This document shows positions 59,073 through 64,000 of a stretch of 64,000 nucleotides of DNA, one piece after another. A model generated the notes under the pieces. The model had not been told where the DNA came from. It saw nothing but the letters and a program-made list of their open reading frames with translations, and did no database searches. The position numbers were made by a program, and so were the translations under genes. The DNA is from Chrysemys picta bellii (taxonomy: Eukaryota; Chordata; Testudines; Emydidae): assembly GCF_011386835.1 (NCBI RefSeq), contig NC_088797.1:93196264-93260263 (forward strand). Reading direction: 5' to 3'. Position 1 is the stretch's first letter, and every line of letters starts with the position of its first letter.

Positions 59073-59283
59073 GTTTAAACTGAATTAAGTGCCTCTACCA
59101 CAGGTTTGTACCATTGTAATTAAACTGATTCTGAATCCATCTAGGTCCACTTGTGCAAGTTTTCTAAAAATATAGACAGGCCCTAAGAAACACCCCATTA
59201 GGTATCTTTACCTGCAAACAAAATAACCAATGATAATTCTCCAAAGGAAAAAAAAATCACCCCTTTTGAAATTTCCGAGAGGG

Positions 59284-59314
<31 letters not shown>
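59284..59314 (+). repeat. Poly-A tract (31 A)
   Basis: Homopolymer followed by GCGCGG. It might be the tail of a retroposed copy on the plus strand, but no source sequence is recognised upstream. Confidence 0.9.
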
Positions 59315-59315
<1 letters not shown>

Positions 59316-59319
59316 CGCG

Positions 59320-60780
59320 GTTATGGAGGAGGCAGATTTTCCATTCCAGATGCTTAGAGTGGAAGGTCCCAACCATATCTGGATCAGGGTCCCAGTAATG
59401 AGGCATTCAGGCCTAACAAACATTTGATAGTCTCAGAGCTTTATTACTAAAGCATTAGGTTAATGCACCAGCCAAATACGATTTGAAAGCTTATGCAATA
59501 AAAGGAAATATATAGATTTCATCCGTTAGCCTAAGACAGACATATTTGTTTTCTTAATGCATCATGAAAATCAATAGAAAAACCTTTTATGCTACTTTGG
59601 TATTCTTTTTTAGAATATTCATTAGTCTCTCCTGAGCTATAAAGCCAGCCAAGTTCAGAGAAAAGATAGCTAAGAACTTTGATCATAAATGGCATGTGAT
59701 CCATCCTTTTTTTTTAAAAAACCACCATGTTTAATTTAATTTTGTATGTCATCTGCTGATTCTTTGAAGAGATGACTTCTTGCCTGCTAGCTGCACAGCA
59801 GTGGTAGTGATCACCCAGCTAGCTTTGGAGTTCCTTCTCTCGGAGAGACTGAGGCAAGAATTAAAAACACACACATGTTTTGCACTGTGGATATACAGGT
59901 CACTTCCTGGAACTTAAATATTGGATCAGAAACTGTCATTTGTACAGTGTGTCACAGCAGATATTTAAAATGCATCTAATGCAACAGATTTTAACCAGAC
60001 ACTCTAGAACAAAAAAGTAAGATAGCACAGCATTAGTAATTACTTGGATATATTTAAAACAGATGGTGATTGTAAGGTTATTTAAAGTTCATAGATATAT
60101 TTCCACTTGCCCTGGTGCAAAATAGTAATTCATGGTCATAAAGAAGGCTGTGTTGTCTTATAATCATAATGTAGAGATGACATTCTGGGGGGGGAGGGGG
60201 GAGGAATAGACCATTTGGGAATGAAAGTTGAAAGTCCAGACTTTTTCCCCCCATAAATTTCTCACTGGTGCTATCATCAATGCAACTTTGCTAGTAGTGA
60301 CAGTGGGAGCACTTGCATAGACATGCCACCGTCAACATTTTAGCTCAGTCTTGTAATGCTGCTCAGAGCAAGGTTAGATGACACAGAGGTTGAAACACTG
60401 GTAGTTACTCAACATTAGCACTCATAATTGTCACCACTAGTGGAGCAGTACCAACGATAGCAGCAGGGGGAATCTCTTGGGGGGAAAAGTCTAATGCAGA
60501 CAAACTTAAGGAATTTTGTGCAATCCCTGACTTTTGGCAAGGTTAGAAACAGTACAGAAATAGTGCATTTCACCCTATGACAAAGATTCTGTAAACATTC
60601 CATTAAATTCTACTTTGATTTCAGTTCAATCACATGCTGTGAACATTTGTGCTAGGTAGGTTTTGTTCACATCAAGGGGAAGCTCATACTCACATAAATG
60701 CATGCATTTGCAAGTGCGTTCATAATGGAAGCACACACAGGACCATCTGAGATTGTTTGTTCATTTGGTGTGAGGTAAGA
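59320..60780. other. Gene-free DNA
   Basis: A G-rich run at 60187-60204; no genes or elements with ends seen. Confidence 0.4.
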
Positions 60781-60786
60781 TTTCTG

Positions 60787-61010
60787 CCTATGAAGTAGCT
60801 AGGGCACTGGATAGGGACTCAGAAGAGCTGGGTTCAATTCTCAGCTCTGCTCTTAGCTTGTTCATGACCTTGGGCAAGTCACTTCCTTTTTTTTAAACCT
60901 CAGTTTTTCCATCTGTAAAATAGGGATAATGATACTGACCTTCTTTGTAAAGCGTTTTGCGATCTACTGATGAAAAACACTGTACAAGTGCTGGGTATTT
61001 ATTATTGTAA
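60787..61010 (+). mobile_element. MIR SINE, well preserved
   Basis: tRNA-like head ('gtagctagggcactggatag', B box around 'gggttcaattc'), core 'catgaccttgggcaagtcac', tail 'cagtttttccatctgtaaaa' and 'tagggataatgatactgacc', ending in 'gggtatttattattg'. Full order of a MIR, with moderate divergence for so old a family. Confidence 0.85.
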
Positions 61011-62800
61011 GAGCAACTGGCCTTGCTGGTTTTCCACTGTACAAGCAGATCTTAGGAAAACTTAATTCTGGGCTGAAATCTCATGAGAACCATTTGCAAG
61101 GTTTGTTGATACTATGAAGTCTAAACCATAGCCCTGACTCTGCATTAGACCCAACCCCCCAGTCTAACCCCAATCCAGAACTGAATATCATTTCCTCAGT
61201 CATCTCTAGTATTTGCAAGTAAAAACAGATCGCATCTGAAACTTGTTTTATTTCACTTTGATGCATCAGAGGTCCTTCATTTGTCCTTATATACCAATTT
61301 TCTACATTTTATTCTAGTTTCTGCTGTGAAGTTGACATTAATGTATTATTCTTTAGATAGTAATAATTTAATGCCTCAAATGTAATTAACAAAACAGTGA
61401 TCAACCAACCACTGACAGTGTTTATTATTTAAACTTTATCTTAATTAAATCAATCATAATAAATATATGTATTGATTACCTTGTTAAAAGTTAATTCATG
61501 GCTCTGCTGTGATTCATAGCTATTGATGTTAAAGCATGAACAGCATATTTCCACCTTTGCATATATCAAATATTGCCAGATCCTTGCTACCGAATTAAGA
61601 AATTACCCTGAGTTTGTACTCATTTGGTCCATCAATTAAGCTTTGATTCACTATTTGGATTGATTTTGAAACACATCCTATATCTCTATGGATATATCTT
61701 GCTGGATTGCTTCACCTTGACTGTTATCTGTGGTCAGTGATGCAAGCCATACAGCATGTGTGATTGGCACAACTTCTGCAAACCGTCTGGCCAGACCTGA
61801 CATCCTTGGTTTGAAATCAGTGTTGTCTTTCTCCTAGGTAGACTGCCTGCCCTGACTGATAAGTCCCACCTGCTCAGAGGCCCAGAGAGGTTAAATGTCT
61901 TGCCCATGGTCATCCTCTCCACCATATCAGGCTGTCTCCCATCCCTGGGCTCGTCTACATGAGGAAGTTGACTAGCATAGCTATAGCAGAATAATTATAT
62001 TGACTGTATTCTGAAATAAAAGTCTCTTTATTCCAGCATAATTACTCTGCTTCCAAAGCGGATGCACCTGTGTGAGTGTAAAAGCGTGTATACTATTTAA
62101 TTTTATTTGATGATTTAAGTCACAAGAACAGCCCCAATCTATGCATTAAACTGCATCACATTGCAAACCAAAGTCTCAAGAATTTCAGGTAAACATTAGT
62201 AGTCATAGTACTCACCCTTTATGAGAGCACCAGGAAGATCTTTCTTTCAACCTGCAATACCCCACTGGACTTTATTTAAAAGACTAGCTATGACTAGTAT
62301 CTTAATATGGCTGTTCACAAGTCCAGCGCAAGGTTACAAAATCTGATACAGCAAAATGAGCAAAGAAGAACACAGAACCATGACACTGCTATCTCAGAGC
62401 TCTCTAAGATGATCATTTTGAGTTCCGTTCCTTGTTATGATGGAGAGGTGGAGATGTTTACAGCAGTGTTCATGTAAATGGCATATGGCTAAGTAAACAT
62501 AATTTATCTCAAACCGATAAAGCACTTATTGCTTCTAGTTCTATTTTCTCTAGATCTATAGTACTCACTGCTTCTTCCATTCTAAATAAAACCTTACTTA
62601 GGTTAACCAGTTGCAGTGTGTTGTAGTCTGCTAATTTAGACCTACTTCTTCGCATGCTTTCCGTATCCTGGCTGTTTTAACACCTCAGCTAGACTGCTAA
62701 AACAGCACTGAAGTTCATTTCCAAGATTCCAAAGTTTCAGTAGCTGATTGTAGAATACACAAGATTCTGTGCATTATTATTCTAGTGAAGAAGATACCAA
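61011..62800. other. AT-rich gene-free DNA
   Basis: No recognised features. Confidence 0.4.
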
Positions 62801-62859
62801 ATGACCCCTTTTCTGTTACCTCAATGACTACTCAAAGATCATGTTTAGGGCAGCTCCTA

Positions 62860-63700
62860 CTTGAGGTGCTCTCCTATGGCAGAACAAGGCATGCTTGCCT
62901 CGGGTTTCCTCCTTCAGAGCCCCAAGTAACCCTACACAAGCCTTCTTGGGGCTGGTTTGAAACAAAAACTTGGTGCAAACAGTCCATAATAAAAGTCCCC
63001 AAACACTCTATCACCCCAGAGCATGAAATCCTTAAAATCCCACATCATCTAGTCTGTCAATCTAGCACACATCACACTCTGGCATCTTCCACCACATCCG
63101 GGCTCTTCTCTGGTCCTTGTCCTTTTTCCAGGACAGCCACCCCAGCCCTTCCAGCAGGAGAGCATCCCTGCTCTTTCCAGCAGGAGCACCCACTGCATCT
63201 CTACTAGATCATCCTCACCAGGGGAACATCCCTCACTTCCCCTAGCCCTCAGCCTTCTCTCACCCTTTTGGCTCCAGCTTGCCATCCTGGACGTATTAGT
63301 GGGTAAGACCCTCCACTATTCTCCCCTCTACCTTCAGCCCTCCAGCTTTGAAGTCAGCAAGCAGCTCCCTCTACTATTCTCTGGCCTTCTGCTCTTTCCT
63401 GGCCCTGGCTCTCCAGCTTGGGACAGTCATCTGGCAAACCACTGTTGCTGATCTTTGGCCTTCAACTTTCTCCTAGGAACCAGTTACAGCTTCCCTTGGG
63501 GATCTTCCACAGTCTGCTGGTCTCTGGTCACCCTCACCTGATGCTTTCTCACTCCCAGGTAGTTCTCACCTCCTCGTTTTTCCTGGTTAACTCTCCACTG
63601 TCTCAGTCTCTTCTCATTTATATGGCCCAAGTCCCTTCTTTTACGCCTACCTGAGAAGCAGCTGATGAATCACAGGCGAACTAGCCTCTTCCTTCTTAAT
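62860..63700. repeat. LTR-like repeat related to the solo LTR at 14.8 kb
   Basis: Shares ordered, diverged words with 14818-15770: 'cagccaccccagcccttcca' (about 63134) against 'cagccactccaacccttcca' (about 15132), 'ggctccagctt' in both, and 'gtcagcaagcagctccctct' against 'gtcagcaagctagcccctcc'. The ends and any target duplication were not found. The 140-codon frame at 62785-63207 crosses it and is not supported as a gene. Confidence 0.5.
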
Positions 63701-64000
63701 GGGCCGGTGCCACCATGTGACGTCACTTAGTTCACCCAATCTTTGAGAAAATGGGCAACAATAGCAAGTGTAACCAAAGGCATAATCCTCAGACACAAGA
63801 ACAATAAAATCCACACTCCTGTGCAATGATTGAATTCTACAATGGAAACTGCACAAAAAGAGACACTCCAATAAAGGCTACAAGTCCAGAGTGAGATATG
63901 CCGTACAGGCCCAAGTCTGACTGAGATGGTGGCAGTTCATGGTGGCACTGCCCAGAAGGGAGCTCCAGAAGCATTCCTGTGTCAAAAAGACATGGTGGCT

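Noticed and set aside
59208..59427. Frames through the poly-A tract
   Set aside because: Poly-Lys/poly-Phe translations of a 31-base homopolymer.

Overview
The window looks like nuclear DNA from a turtle, most likely a cryptodire. I infer this from the repeats: many CR1 LINE fragments, two tRNA-derived SINEs with a CR1-like 3' tail (a known tortoise SINE design), old MIR relics and many short hAT-, mariner- and Harbinger-type DNA elements. The species cannot be named from the sequence alone.

I can defend only one host protein-coding exon. It is the first coding exon of PRKG1 (cGMP-dependent protein kinase 1, beta isoform) on the minus strand at 10958-11268. It encodes the N-terminal leucine zipper and autoinhibitory segment and ends at a GTAAGC splice donor. 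A CpG-rich 5' region lies just upstream, roughly 11269-11560. Positions 1-10957 are therefore the start of the long first intron. Positions above about 11600 are upstream sequence, either intergenic or intron of a longer transcript. I saw no trace of the alternative alpha first exon.

Layout. Positions 1-600 belong to a dispersed repeat with a 54-codon open frame leaving the window edge. 1.6-10.9 kb is intron with a MIR, a CR1 fragment and a GC-rich block at 5.1-6.35 kb. 10.9-11.6 kb is the PRKG1 exon and CpG island. 11.6-23.6 kb holds a degenerate internally repetitive block, a SINE, a clean solo LTR and a Harbinger-like MITE. 23.6-29.4 kb holds hAT elements, MIR relics and a second LTR-like element. 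29.4-32.46 kb is a decayed PIF/Harbinger transposon with both of its genes recognisable and convergent. 33.9-37.9 kb and 40.9-45.6 kb are nests of transposons inside CR1 copies. 46-53 kb holds hairpin elements, an LTR-like repeat, a SINE, a hAT and a mariner-like MITE. 53-55.8 kb is another CR1 with insertions. The remainder is quiet apart from one hAT, one MIR and one LTR-like repeat.

The genes do not form a pathway. The value of the window lies in PRKG1-beta first-exon context and in a readable history of transposition: 3-, 5- and 8-bp target duplications, interrupted hosts whose two halves still join, and elements sharing a palindromic core under different termini. I found no evidence of a new defence, metabolic or regulatory system.
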